Assembly: GCA_026394635.1 (NCBI GenBank)
Contig: JAPKXV010000289.1
Location: forward strand, 1 to 14,281
DNA length: 14,281 nucleotides
Direction of reading: 5' to 3'
From: Methanoregula sp.
Lineage (GTDB): Archaea; Halobacteriota; Methanomicrobia; Methanomicrobiales; Methanospirillaceae
Shown here: in pieces, positions 1 through 6,771 of the stretch
Layout of the letters: each line of letters opens with the position of its first letter
Numbering within the stretch: the first letter of the stretch is position 1
Made by a program: the position numbers and the translations under genes
Notes under the pieces: model-generated
What the model was told of the DNA's origin: nothing
Databases searched by the model: none
What the model saw: only the letters and a program-made list of their open reading frames with translations

Positions 1-933
1 ATCGGCAACCCCCAGCAGCATCACGGCAGTTGCATACCTCCAGAGCGTATGGTACTGCCGGCGATAGGTGTACCCGAGATACTCATCAGCCCGTGCAAGG
101 TGCCGGTATGCTCCCCGCAGGGCTGCATCACCCACCAGCAGGTTGATATTGCCTTCGATCCACTGCTCGATCGTTTCCGGGGAATCGTCCACTTCGCGGG
201 AGAGCCTGAGCAGGTCTTCATCCGTGGTTTTTGATGCCATGGCAGAGATAAGGGAGAAGATCGAGATCCGTTCGTCCTTCTGCGAGGTGTGCACCTGCGT
301 GTCATCTAGGCGCTGCCTCCCGATTGCGGCAGCATAGAGCATGTTGACTGCAGACCGGACATCCCCTTCCGCGCTCTCCGCGATCTGCCGGACTGCAGCG
401 TCAGTGCATTCGACCTTCTCCGCAGCGCAGATATACTTGAGATGAGGGGCAACCGTGCGGGCGGGAAGCGCCTTGAACTGTACCAGTTCACACCGGAGCC
501 GGATCTCGGGAGCGATCCCATAGAGATCGTTTGCGATCAGGATCATCGGCTGGCGGGCTGATTTGATAATTTCAAGGATGGCGCGGGCGCCGCCCCGGTC
601 CGCAGTTCCCTGAAGGTTGTCCGCCTCGTCAAGGATTACCAGTTTCCGTGCTGCGCCAGTCAGACTTGTCGTTGTGCTCCCACCGCCCGCAACTCTTTCA
701 ATGACCGCAGCCGTCCGCTGGTCGCTCGCGTTCAGCTCGATTGCTTCCCAGCCCATGTCGTTTGCGAGCGCACCGGCACAGGAGGTCTTGCCGATACCGG
801 GCTTTCCATAGATCAGGAGCGGCTTTGACTGCCGTGTCCAGTCGCGTGCCCACTGTGCGACCTGCTGGAGCGCACTATTGTTGCCCACAATGTCTGCAAG
901 GCGCACGGGACGGTATTTCTCAGCCCAGTCCAT
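1..933 (-). CDS. rfcL: Replication factor C large subunit (clamp loader), 3'-truncated by window edge
   Basis: This is the large subunit of the archaeal clamp loader, an AAA+ ATPase that with RfcS opens the PCNA ring and places it on primer-template DNA. The frame is open from ATG at 933 to the window edge, giving 311 residues. The C-terminal part (collar domain and any PCNA-binding tail) lies outside; family members are usually about 450-500 residues. Visible motifs: the N-terminal MDWAEKYRP typical of RfcL, Walker A GKPGIGKT (43-50), ELNASDQR (66-73), Walker B VILDEADN (99-106), sensor-1 IAND (133-136) and RLRC (145-148). The stretch around residues 230-280 fits the helical third domain. 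ATG 933 is chosen because the family signature begins exactly there. A TATA-like stretch about 25 bases upstream suggests a leaderless or very short-leader mRNA. It is divergent from the marker 2 gene. Identification is firm. Confidence 0.96.
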   Translation of the reverse strand, partial: MDWAEKYRPVRLADIVGNNSALQQVAQWARDWTRQSKPLLIYGKPGIGKTSCAGALANDMGWEAIELNASDQRTAAVIERVAGGGSTTTSLTGAARKLVILDEADNLQGTADRGGARAILEIIKSARQPMILIANDLYGIAPEIRLRCELVQFKALPARTVAPHLKYICAAEKVECTDAAVRQIAESAEGDVRSAVNMLYAAAIGRQRLDDTQVHTSQKDERISIFSLISAMASKTTDEDLLRLSREVDDSPETIEQWIEGNINLLVGDAALRGAYRHLARADEYLGYTYRRQYHTLWRYATAVMLLGVAD

Positions 934-1027
934 ACCAACACGTTGACCGTATATCAAATAAATTATGTCTGATGAACTTCCAATACCATACACGGAATCC
1001 TAAAAATGCCGATATACGGGTGATGTC
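934..1027. promoter_or_regulatory. Divergent promoter region between rfcL and marker protein 2 gene
   Basis: This 94-base AT-rich spacer must hold the start signals for both divergent genes. On the minus strand TTTATTTGATAT (complement of 951-962) is a TATA-like element centred about 24 bases before the rfcL ATG. On the plus strand CCTAAAAATG (999-1008) is a weak TATA candidate. GGTGAT (1019-1024), which matches the archaeal anti-Shine-Dalgarno sequence, ends 3 bases before the GTG start at 1028. The assignments come from position and base composition only. Confidence 0.45.
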
Positions 1028-2044
1028 GTGGAAAAGATCTGCTCCACAGAGATAATCGCAAACGTGATCAGGGAATACGAGGGCGTCCGAAGAAAGCATG
1101 CCATCGGTGAGATGGTGAATGCCTTAAAAATCGACGCTCCCCACGTCATCGCATCGTTCGGGGAGGATGCAGCCGTGATCGAGCATCACGGTGAGGCGCT
1201 GCTGCTTGCGGCAGATGGCATCTGGAGCCGGCTGATGGAGGCAGACCCGTACTGGGCGGGGTATTGTTCGGTGCTCGTGAATATCCATGACATTGCTGCC
1301 ATGGGGGGGCGGCCGCTTGCGATGGTCGATGTCTTCTCCATCACAAAAGAGAGCGCCATCCACGAGCAGGTGGTGAAGGGGATGCATGACGCATCGCTGC
1401 AGTTCGGTGTCCCCATCGTCGGGGGACACCTGCACCCGGACGCGCCCAACAGCGTGATCGATGTGTCAATCCTTGGTTGTGCACGGCTCGACTCGATCAT
1501 CTACAGCCATACCGCAGAAGACGGGGACATCGTAGTGGCGGCAATCGACCTTTCCGGCAGGGTTCACCCGTCGTGCGTGCTCAACTGGGACTCGGTCACG
1601 ATGAAGTCTGCGGCTGTGGTCAGAGCACAGATCGCCCTACTGGAGCAGATCGGGAGAGACCACCTGGTGACTGCCGGCAAGGATATCAGCAACCCGGGCC
1701 TCATCGGCACGCTTGGCATGCTGCTTGAAGTGAGCGGGAAAGGGGCAAACGTTGACCTTGGGCTTGTACCCCGACCCGACCTTGCCGCACATAACATGAC
1801 ATTTGAACAGTGGGTCAAAATGTATCCCGGCATGGGTTTTGTGCTGACGGCAAAAGAGAGAAACGTGCCTGAACTTATCCGGCGGTTTGCTTCGGTCGGC
1901 ATGACCGCAAAGGCGATCGGAATCGTGGATACGACAAAAAAACTGCGGATCTGTTACCAGGGGAATGAAACACAGGTATTTGACTTTATCAAAAACGGGA
2001 TCATGCACCTGTTCTCTGAAGACCTCCCATGTCACCTGAAGTAA
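1028..2044 (+). CDS. Methanogenesis marker protein 2 (AIR synthase/selenophosphate synthetase-related)
   Basis: A 338-residue protein of the PurM/SelD/HypE-like superfamily, whose members use ATP to activate a substrate through a phosphorylated intermediate. It matches the methanogen-specific subgroup known as methanogenesis marker protein 2; I know of no established reaction for it. Visible landmarks: REYEGVRRKHAIG (15-27), the acidic FGEDAAV (44-50) and ADGIW (62-66) that in this fold bind metal and ATP phosphates, NIHDIAAMGGRP (85-96), GGH (132-134) and KDISNPG (218-224). The dimer-forming N-terminal and ATP-binding C-terminal halves are both present, so it appears full length. The start is GTG 1028, the only start in frame that fits the family N-terminus, with GGTGAT upstream at short spacing. 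Its 3' end overlaps the marker 4 gene by 16 bases, so the two are probably co-transcribed and translationally coupled. Confidence 0.9.
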   Translation: MEKICSTEIIANVIREYEGVRRKHAIGEMVNALKIDAPHVIASFGEDAAVIEHHGEALLLAADGIWSRLMEADPYWAGYCSVLVNIHDIAAMGGRPLAMVDVFSITKESAIHEQVVKGMHDASLQFGVPIVGGHLHPDAPNSVIDVSILGCARLDSIIYSHTAEDGDIVVAAIDLSGRVHPSCVLNWDSVTMKSAAVVRAQIALLEQIGRDHLVTAGKDISNPGLIGTLGMLLEVSGKGANVDLGLVPRPDLAAHNMTFEQWVKMYPGMGFVLTAKERNVPELIRRFASVGMTAKAIGIVDTTKKLRICYQGNETQVFDFIKNGIMHLFSEDLPCHLK

Positions 2045-2796
2045 AACGCATCGGTATCGGGATCGGTGACGACGCCCAAAAAGTTCTTGCGAGCGCACAT
2101 GCCGTTGCCGGCAGGGTACACGTCATTTGTTACTGCCGGCTATCCACCGTTGACCGGAAAACTGTATCAGCGGGTCAAGTGACAATCGCTGAGCACAAAG
2201 AGCCGGAAGAAGCGATGATCGCTGACCTGATGGCAGGCACCATCGATGCAGCCGTCAGGGGGACGCTCCCGTCAAATTCCACCCTCAAAGAATTAAAAAG
2301 GAGAACCGGCGCCGACCATCTTGAACGTATCGCGCTGCTCGAAACGGTCAGGGGGAAAAAATTCCTGCTCGCCCCGGTAGGAGTGGACGAGGGCTGGGCG
2401 GTGCAGGAGAAGCTGGCGCTGATAAAAAAAGCAAAAAATATCGCACAGCGTTTCGGGCTTTCTCAGGAAACGGGCATCCTCTCCGGCGGGAGGTTCGGGG
2501 ATGTTGGCAGGCACCCGCAGGTCGATGCAAGCATGGCTGATGCAGAGCTCGTTGCCCGGTTAAGCGGGGCCCGCCACTATGAGATCCTGATCGAAGATGC
2601 GATCGAAGAGTGCGGGATCATTATCGCACCGGATGGCATCTCCGGCAATTTAATCTTCAGGACGCTCATATTTCTTGGAGGCGGGCACGGGCATGGCGCG
2701 CCTGTGCTAAATATCGATAAAATATTCGTGGATACTTCGCGCGCCTCTCCAGATTACACCAATGCGCTATTGCTTGCAGCATCTTTGTTGGATTAA
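2029..2796 (+). CDS. mtxX: Methanogenesis marker protein 4 (MtxX family, phosphotransacetylase-like)
   Basis: A 255-residue protein of the MtxX/methanogenesis marker 4 family, related in fold to phosphate acetyl/butyryltransferases. The name MtxX comes from an early association with methyltransferase genes, but a methyltransferase activity is not established to my knowledge. Visible features: IGIGIGDD (8-15) at the N-terminus, LAPVGVDEG (114-122), LSGGRFGDVGRHPQVD (151-166), which resembles the SGGR/GD region of phosphotransacetylases, IEDAIEECGIIIAPDGISGN (188-207) and a glycine/histidine-rich GGGHGHGAP (217-225). No signal peptide or membrane segment is seen. ATG 2029 has no clear ribosome binding site and lies inside the preceding gene, which fits translational coupling. 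Family membership is confident; the role is unknown. Confidence 0.88.
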   Translation: MSPEVKRIGIGIGDDAQKVLASAHAVAGRVHVICYCRLSTVDRKTVSAGQVTIAEHKEPEEAMIADLMAGTIDAAVRGTLPSNSTLKELKRRTGADHLERIALLETVRGKKFLLAPVGVDEGWAVQEKLALIKKAKNIAQRFGLSQETGILSGGRFGDVGRHPQVDASMADAELVARLSGARHYEILIEDAIEECGIIIAPDGISGNLIFRTLIFLGGGHGHGAPVLNIDKIFVDTSRASPDYTNALLLAASLLD

Positions 2797-2814
2797 ATTT
2801 AAATCGATTTAAAT
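2797..2814. repeat. 18-bp perfect palindrome directly after the mtxX stop
   Basis: ATTTAAATCGATTTAAAT is identical to its own reverse complement and begins on the base after the TAA stop of mtxX. It lies in an AT-rich spacer about 180 bases before the histone start. It could be an operator for a dimeric regulator, a DNA-bending site or part of a transcription end. It is not GC-rich and would make a weak RNA hairpin, so a classic stem-loop terminator is unlikely. Confidence 0.6.
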
Positions 2815-2860
2815 CATTATTTTTAAAAATTGCCCGATTTAATCGAATTTAAAATTATTC
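2815..2860. repeat. AT-rich segment with a second palindrome and a repeated CGATTTAA
   Basis: ATTTTTAAAAAT (2819-2830) is a second, 12-bp perfect palindrome, and its T-run could also serve as the U-rich end signal for the marker 2/4 transcript. CGATTTAA at 2835-2842 repeats the half of the upstream palindrome found at 2805-2812, exactly 30 bases away, roughly three helical turns. It is followed by TCGAATTTAAAAT, which partly mirrors it. The function is unknown. Confidence 0.45.
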
Positions 2861-2945
2861 TGCGAAATTCTGCCGCTCAATTTCGGTTACCGTTGCAGCA
2901 CGCCGTCCGATGCTCCATTGGGGGATAAATTGAGGCTTTTTTACA

Positions 2946-2985
2946 GAAAGTATTTATATCTACCGATATATTTCTTTTTTGAGGT
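2946..2985 (+). promoter_or_regulatory. Histone gene promoter and ribosome binding site
   Basis: TATTTATATC (2951-2960) is a good archaeal TATA box, preceded by the purine-rich GAAAG (2946-2950) where a BRE would lie. GAGGT (2981-2985) complements the 16S rRNA 3' end and ends 7 bases before ATG 2993. Together they fix the histone start against the upstream in-frame ATG at 2918. The predicted transcript start is close to the ribosome binding site, so the leader is very short. Confidence 0.7.
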
Positions 2986-2992
2986 ATTATAC

Positions 2993-3196
2993 ATGGCAGA
3001 TTTACCCATCGCCGCAGTTGTAAGGATTGCAAAGAAGAATGGTGCAGAGAGAGTCGGCAGTGACGCGGCAGAAGCCCTCGTCGTAAGGGCAGAAAAATAC
3101 ATTGCCCAGCTGACCCGGGAATCCAACAAGCTGGCAGAACACGCCGGCAGAAAGACGATCAAGAAAGAAGACGTTGATCTTGCAGCAAAGTCTTAA
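2993..3196 (+). CDS. Archaeal histone (HMf family)
   Basis: A 67-residue archaeal histone, the normal length for the single-fold HMf type. It packages DNA by dimerising and assembling into nucleosome-like or longer wrapped particles. The whole protein is one histone fold: PIAAVVRIAKKNGAERV (5-21) forms the first helix and loop, the middle covers the long second helix, and HAGRKTIKKEDVDLAAKS (50-67) forms the last loop and helix. This matches HMfB closely, including the GAERV and AGRKTI signatures that contact DNA. There is no long C-terminal tail. The start at 2993 is set by a GAGGT ribosome binding site 7 bases upstream; the frame runs further upstream but those residues do not resemble histone. 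It has its own promoter and a T-rich end signal, so it is probably monocistronic. Confidence 0.97.
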   Translation: MADLPIAAVVRIAKKNGAERVGSDAAEALVVRAEKYIAQLTRESNKLAEHAGRKTIKKEDVDLAAKS

Positions 3197-3225
3197 ATCA
3201 ACTCTTTTTTCTCTGAAAACAAAGA
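3197..3225. terminator. T-rich convergent terminator region between the histone gene and hisB
   Basis: The 29-base gap between two convergent genes carries CTCTTTTTTCTC on the plus strand (T6 at 3205-3210), a typical archaeal U-tract end signal for the histone mRNA. The minus strand gives TCTTTGTTTTC just after the hisB stop, a weaker signal for the opposite transcript. No strong stem-loop is present, as expected for archaeal termination. Confidence 0.55.
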
Positions 3226-3804
3226 TTAGAATTTTCCCTTCGTGCTCGGCACGCCTTTCTTCCCGCTCATCGTCAGCGCCTGTGCCAGCGCAATCCCGAA
3301 TGCCTTGAAGACCGCCTCGCACTGGTGGTGGTCGTTTCTCCCGGAGAACGTGATGTGGGCGGTGATCCCGGCCTTTGTGCAGAGGGTGTAGAAGAAGTGC
3401 TCGAAGATATCGCTCTGGATGCCGCCGACTGATGCACCGTTGAACTCCCCATCGTACACAAGGTATCCCCGGCCCCCGCAGTCCAGCGCCACCTGCGCGA
3501 TTGACTCGTCCATCGGGATGATCGCGTGGGCAAACCGGCGGATCCCTTTCCCATCGCCAATCACCTGCTTTATCGCGTCGCCGAGCACGATGCCGGTATC
3601 CTCGACCGTGTGGTGGCAGTCGACGAGAAGGTCCCCGACAACCCTGCAGTCAAGGTCAAACCCGCCATGCTTTACCATCGCATGGAGCATGTGGTCGAAG
3701 AACGGGATACCTGTTTTAATCGTGCCGTTCCCCGTACCATCGATAGTGAGTTTTACAACAATTTCCGTTTCTTTTGTCGAACGATTCAGTTCTATCTTCC
3801 TCAT
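3226..3804 (-). CDS. hisB: Imidazoleglycerol-phosphate dehydratase
   Basis: A monofunctional, 192-residue HisB that dehydrates imidazole glycerol phosphate to imidazole acetol phosphate in histidine synthesis. It is Mn-dependent and forms 24-mers in this family. Signatures: GIPFFDHMLH (32-41), DCHHTVEDTGIVLG (62-75), MDESI (98-102), DIFEHFF (132-138), GRNDHHQCEAVFKAFG (155-170) and the C-terminal PSTKG (186-190). The histidines and glutamates of the paired HHxxE motifs are the metal ligands. ATG 3804 is preferred over the TTG two codons upstream: GGAGGT (complement of 3811-3816) sits 6 bases before the ATG, and the ATG forms an ATGA overlap with the hisA stop. It is the last gene of hisG-hisA-hisB, and no phosphatase domain is fused. 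Confidence 0.97.
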   Translation of the reverse strand: MRKIELNRSTKETEIVVKLTIDGTGNGTIKTGIPFFDHMLHAMVKHGGFDLDCRVVGDLLVDCHHTVEDTGIVLGDAIKQVIGDGKGIRRFAHAIIPMDESIAQVALDCGGRGYLVYDGEFNGASVGGIQSDIFEHFFYTLCTKAGITAHITFSGRNDHHQCEAVFKAFGIALAQALTMSGKKGVPSTKGKF

Positions 3805-4511
3805 CTGCAAACCTCCAGAGCCGCTTGTAACGTGATCTTTTTGCTATAGAGTGCCGAGCCCAGCACTGCCCCGTATGCACCGGCCTCTTTAAGCCCGGCA
3901 ACGTCCTGCGGTGTGGATACTCCTCCGGCTACGACAACGGGGAGTTTTGTCCGGCTGATCAGCTCGTTGACGGGCCCAAACCTGACCCCCTGCTGGAGCC
4001 CTTCAACATCCACATTGGTGTAAAGAAGGGACCCGGCACCCAGCGATTCGAACCGTTCCACCCAGACAAGGACGTCGCCCTTGGTCTTCTGCCATCCTTC
4101 AACGGCGATCTGCCCCCCTTTTGCATCCACGCCCGCCATGATACGGTCGCTCCCGAACTCGTCTGCGAGCAGCCGGATGCTCTCCGGTTCCCGGGTGGCA
4201 AGGGTGGAGATGATGATTCGGGAAACTCCGGTCGAGAGCCAGCGTGCCCCGTCTTTGACTGACCGTATCCCTCCACCCAGCTCAATCTCAACACCGGTCT
4301 TTTTGATAAGGTCGCGGATCAATCCGGCATTTTTTGTTGCGTTCCCAAATGCCCCGTCGAGGTTGACCACGTGGAGTGCGTCCGCCCCTTCATCGATCCA
4401 GCGGCTGGCGCACCGGAGCGGGTCGCCGTATGCGGTCGCAGTCTCGCGCCTGCCCTGCACCAGCTGGACACACTGCCCGTCAAGGATATCTACCGCAGGG
4501 AATATTTTCAT
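3801..4511 (-). CDS. hisA: HisA, ProFAR (phosphoribosylformimino-AICAR phosphate) isomerase
   Basis: A 236-residue TIM-barrel isomerase that converts ProFAR to PRFAR, the fourth step of histidine synthesis. Visible landmarks: the first strand MKIFPAVDILDGQCVQL with the catalytic Asp8, VNLDGAFG (49-56), ELGGGIR (77-83) which contributes to a phosphate site, GVDAKGG with the second catalytic Asp129, YTNVDVEG (164-171), and AGGVST (195-200) of the second phosphate site. The length is normal. The two halves show the usual duplicated half-barrel arrangement. Five bases separate it from the hisG stop, and it overlaps hisB by 4 bases (ATGA). The upstream ribosome binding site is weak, so coupling to hisG translation is likely. 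HisF, a related barrel, is excluded by the FPAVDILDG start rather than IPCLDV. Confidence 0.96.
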   Translation of the reverse strand: MKIFPAVDILDGQCVQLVQGRRETATAYGDPLRCASRWIDEGADALHVVNLDGAFGNATKNAGLIRDLIKKTGVEIELGGGIRSVKDGARWLSTGVSRIIISTLATREPESIRLLADEFGSDRIMAGVDAKGGQIAVEGWQKTKGDVLVWVERFESLGAGSLLYTNVDVEGLQQGVRFGPVNELISRTKLPVVVAGGVSTPQDVAGLKEAGAYGAVLGSALYSKKITLQAALEVCR

Positions 4512-4516
4512 AATGT

Positions 4517-5377
4517 TCAGCGGATCATCCGTTGGATCGCCATGACAAGGATATCCTTTGCACCGGCACGTTTGAGCGCATTGATAAGCGCATAGACCCG
4601 CTCCTCGTTTACGACCGCATGCACGGCAACAAGATCTTCAGCAGATGCAACGTCCATGACCGTCGGACCGGAAAGACCGGGCAGCAGGTTCCTGACGGTA
4701 TCAAGCGAGGACCGTTTCACGTTCATCATCAGATAGCACTGCCCGCGTGCCCGCACAACGCTCTCGAGGGCAAGCAGGATCTCGTCGATCTTTTCCTTTT
4801 TTGTTCGGAGGGATTTTTTGTTCGCGATGAGGTGGGTGCTGGTCTCAAGGACATCGGCGATGACCCGCAGACGGTTGGTCTTTAATGTAGTCCCGGAACT
4901 GGAGAGATCGACAATCGCATCGGCGATGCCAAGATGGGGTGTCGCCTCGCAGGCTCCACCGACAAGGACGATAATGACAGAAACCCCCAGTTTCCTGAAA
5001 AAATTCTTGGTTATCACGGGGAACTCTGTGGCAACCTTTGCACCTTCCAAGTCCCGTGCCGAGCTGATGCCGGAATCCTCCCGGGCTGCAAGGACGAGTT
5101 TTGCTCTCCCGATCTGGAGGTCGAGGAGGTCTTTGACATCAGATCCCCGTTCCAGTACCATGTCACGGCCGGTGATCCCGAGGTCCGCTGCTCCGGTTGC
5201 GACATATTCAGGAATATCTGCGGGGCGGGCAAACAGGATCTCGACATGGGGATCGAGAGTCTTTGTGATCAGGCGGCGCTCACTCCCGGCTTCAGGAAGG
5301 TGAAGCCCGCTTTTTTCCACCAGCTCCATGATCGGTGCTGCAATCCGCCCCTTGTTCGGTATCGCAAGCCGGACCAT
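4517..5377 (-). CDS. hisG: ATP phosphoribosyltransferase, long form
   Basis: HisG condenses ATP with PRPP, the first and feedback-regulated step of histidine synthesis. With 286 residues it is the long form: a catalytic bilobal part (about 1-210) and a C-terminal ACT-like regulatory domain (about 211-286, containing KRSSLDTVRNLLPGLSGP) that binds histidine in the family, so no HisZ is needed. Motifs: MVRLAIPNKGR (1-11), ATGAADLGITGRDMV (60-74) and the PRPP-binding ADAIVDLSSSGTTLKTN (152-168). The frame extends 28 residues upstream to an ATG at 5461, but that extension is lysine/proline-rich, overlaps the mat gene and has no family match, so ATG 5377 is preferred; no clear ribosome binding site precedes it. 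It lies 64 bases after the mat stop and leads hisGAB. Confidence 0.95.
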   Translation of the reverse strand: MVRLAIPNKGRIAAPIMELVEKSGLHLPEAGSERRLITKTLDPHVEILFARPADIPEYVATGAADLGITGRDMVLERGSDVKDLLDLQIGRAKLVLAAREDSGISSARDLEGAKVATEFPVITKNFFRKLGVSVIIVLVGGACEATPHLGIADAIVDLSSSGTTLKTNRLRVIADVLETSTHLIANKKSLRTKKEKIDEILLALESVVRARGQCYLMMNVKRSSLDTVRNLLPGLSGPTVMDVASAEDLVAVHAVVNEERVYALINALKRAGAKDILVMAIQRMIR

Positions 5378-5441
5378 GGGGGACAAAGAGTGGGGCCTTG
5401 GGGGTGCTGGTTTTTTTATGCCGGCTTTTTTTTGTTTTTTA
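5378..5441 (-). promoter_or_regulatory. A-rich spacer between mat and hisG (possible weak promoter)
   Basis: Read in gene direction, the spacer carries runs of A around GCCGGC (5420-5425), then CATAAAAAAACC, then a C-rich stretch up to the hisG ATG. The A-rich run could act as a TATA-like element about 40 bases before hisG. No U-rich termination tract is present in the mRNA sense, so read-through from mat into the his genes is also possible. Neither option is shown by sequence alone. Confidence 0.3.
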
Positions 5442-6644
5442 TCAGAAGGTCTTGAGGTCACCGCGGATTACCTTCTCTGTAATATCGGTCACATTCTCAA
5501 GCCAGCAATCGACAATGCCCTCGATCTCGCCTTTGATTGCCTGCATCCTGCCACCCGGCTTTGGCAGCACTTGGACGCTTGCCACCAGCGGGCGGTCTAT
5601 GGGCTGGCCTATCTGGGAGAGGAGGCGGACATACATCTCGTCGATACCCTCAACTTCACGAACGCAGTCGTTTGCCATCTGGGTCGAGAGGAGGTTGTAG
5701 ATCTTGCCGATATGGTTGATCGGGTTCTTCCCGCTCGTCGCCTCCATGCTCATGGGGCGGTTGGGGGTGATCAAACCGTTGCACCGGTTGCCACGCCCGA
5801 CGGAACCGTCATCACCCATCTCGGCTGAAGTCCCGGTCACGGTCAGGTATACACTCCCGTTCTTGATATCGTCGCCCGTATTCACATGGACGGCGACTTT
5901 TCGCTTTGTCTGTTTCTGTGCGACCCTGCCGATCTCTTTTTTGAGGAGGGCCATGTACTCCGAATATTGCCCGATATCGGCACAGTATTTGTCGACGACC
6001 GCACATGCGACAGTGAGCGTGATCGTGTCCCGGTCCCGCATCCCCATGATCTTGATGTCCTGCCCGATAGCAGGGTATTTTATGCGCAGTTTATCATCGA
6101 TGAAATCGCTCACGCCTTTGACGATATTCTCGACATCAGAGAATGGTGCGTGCCCGACACCAAAGGAGGTGTCGTTTGCCCGGGGCACTTTTCCATCGCA
6201 GGGTTTGAATACGTCCTGGAGATCGGTTGACCCGGTGCCGAGCCGGCAGTCCATGATGACATCGCGTTCAAGGTTCAGGGTCTTGAAATGCCCGCGGAGG
6301 TAAGCGCGTGTCGCTTCCACCGCAATCGTATCCGCGGCGATCGAGACGCCGTTGAATTTTTTCGTTGCACGGCCGTCAATTAAAATAAAGATCGGGCGGA
6401 TGACCTTGCCGCCACCGAACTTCGGGTTGGATTCTCCGGCAACTACTTCACCCTGGTCGGTATTGTGGTGAAGGACTGCCCCGAACTCCTCAAGGTATTC
6501 CCTGCAGAGCGCCCTGCTGATCGATTCTGCGATCCCATCAGCGATGCTGTCGGGATGTCCGAGACATTTCCGTTCAACAACCTCAATCTGCTGCTTTTCC
6601 AGCGGGATCTGGTTCAGTGCTTCGACTTTGATATTTCTTTTCAT
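5442..6644 (-). CDS. mat: Archaeal S-adenosylmethionine synthetase (methionine adenosyltransferase)
   Basis: This enzyme makes S-adenosylmethionine from methionine and ATP, releasing phosphate and diphosphate. It belongs to the archaeal type, which has diverged strongly from bacterial MetK. The 400 residues match the usual archaeal length. Motifs: ERKCLGHPDSIADGIAE (24-40), NTDQGEV (61-67), FGGGKVIRPIF (76-86), the glycine-rich GTSAEMGDDGSVGRGNR (271-287) and EATSGKNPINHIGKIYN (301-317), which carry the methionine, Mg and triphosphate contacts. The frame begins 7 codons upstream at a TTG, but ATG 6644 is chosen because GAGGA (complement of 6650-6654) lies 5 bases before it and MKRNIKVEAL matches the family start. 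It lies upstream of hisG on the same strand and may be co-transcribed with it. Confidence 0.96.
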   Translation of the reverse strand: MKRNIKVEALNQIPLEKQQIEVVERKCLGHPDSIADGIAESISRALCREYLEEFGAVLHHNTDQGEVVAGESNPKFGGGKVIRPIFILIDGRATKKFNGVSIAADTIAVEATRAYLRGHFKTLNLERDVIMDCRLGTGSTDLQDVFKPCDGKVPRANDTSFGVGHAPFSDVENIVKGVSDFIDDKLRIKYPAIGQDIKIMGMRDRDTITLTVACAVVDKYCADIGQYSEYMALLKKEIGRVAQKQTKRKVAVHVNTGDDIKNGSVYLTVTGTSAEMGDDGSVGRGNRCNGLITPNRPMSMEATSGKNPINHIGKIYNLLSTQMANDCVREVEGIDEMYVRLLSQIGQPIDRPLVASVQVLPKPGGRMQAIKGEIEGIVDCWLENVTDITEKVIRGDLKTF

Positions 6645-6771
6645 CAGATTCCTCGGGCTTCTCAATAAGTCGTATTAATAAAGGGATTGGATGTATTATA
6701 ACAATTATCTTCTGATACTGATTAATTATTAACGTTTTTTTGGATTTTTTTTAAAAGACCCCGGATATAAA
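6645..6771 (-). promoter_or_regulatory. Promoter and leader region of mat
   Basis: A 127-base AT-rich spacer. TTGTTATAATACA (complement of 6692-6704) is the best TATA candidate, placing a transcript start near 6672 and leaving a leader of about 30 bases that includes the GAGGA ribosome binding site. TTTATTAA (complement of 6677-6684) is a second candidate but would start the mRNA within the ribosome binding site. Further upstream are two T-runs on the plus strand, T7 at 6735-6741 and T8 at 6745-6752, that is, A-runs in mRNA sense. The sense-strand sequence right after the stop of the upstream zinc-ribbon gene has only a short TCTTTT, so termination there looks weak. Confidence 0.45.

Noticed and set aside
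741..1055. Open frame on the plus strand crossing the rfcL start and the divergent promoter
   Set aside because: It runs antisense to rfcL and through the AT-rich spacer, with arginine/serine-rich sequence and no family resemblance.
2918..2992. Histone with a 25-residue N-terminal extension from ATG 2918
   Set aside because: The added residues come from the TATA box and ribosome binding site region, and the internal ATG gives the normal histone length.
2797..2992. Possible small RNA gene or tRNA in the spacer before the histone gene
   Set aside because: No cloverleaf, no GC-rich stem and no second promoter could be seen; the AT-rich palindromes would fold only weakly as RNA.
3805..3810. TTG start for HisB two codons before the ATG
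   Set aside because: The ribosome binding site GGAGGT would touch the TTG with no spacing, whereas it is 6 bases from ATG 3804, which also makes the ATGA overlap with hisA.
5378..5461. N-terminal extension of HisG by 28 residues from ATG 5461
   Set aside because: The extension is lysine/proline-rich, overlaps the end of mat and precedes the MVRLAIPNKGR family start; it is most likely untranslated spacer.
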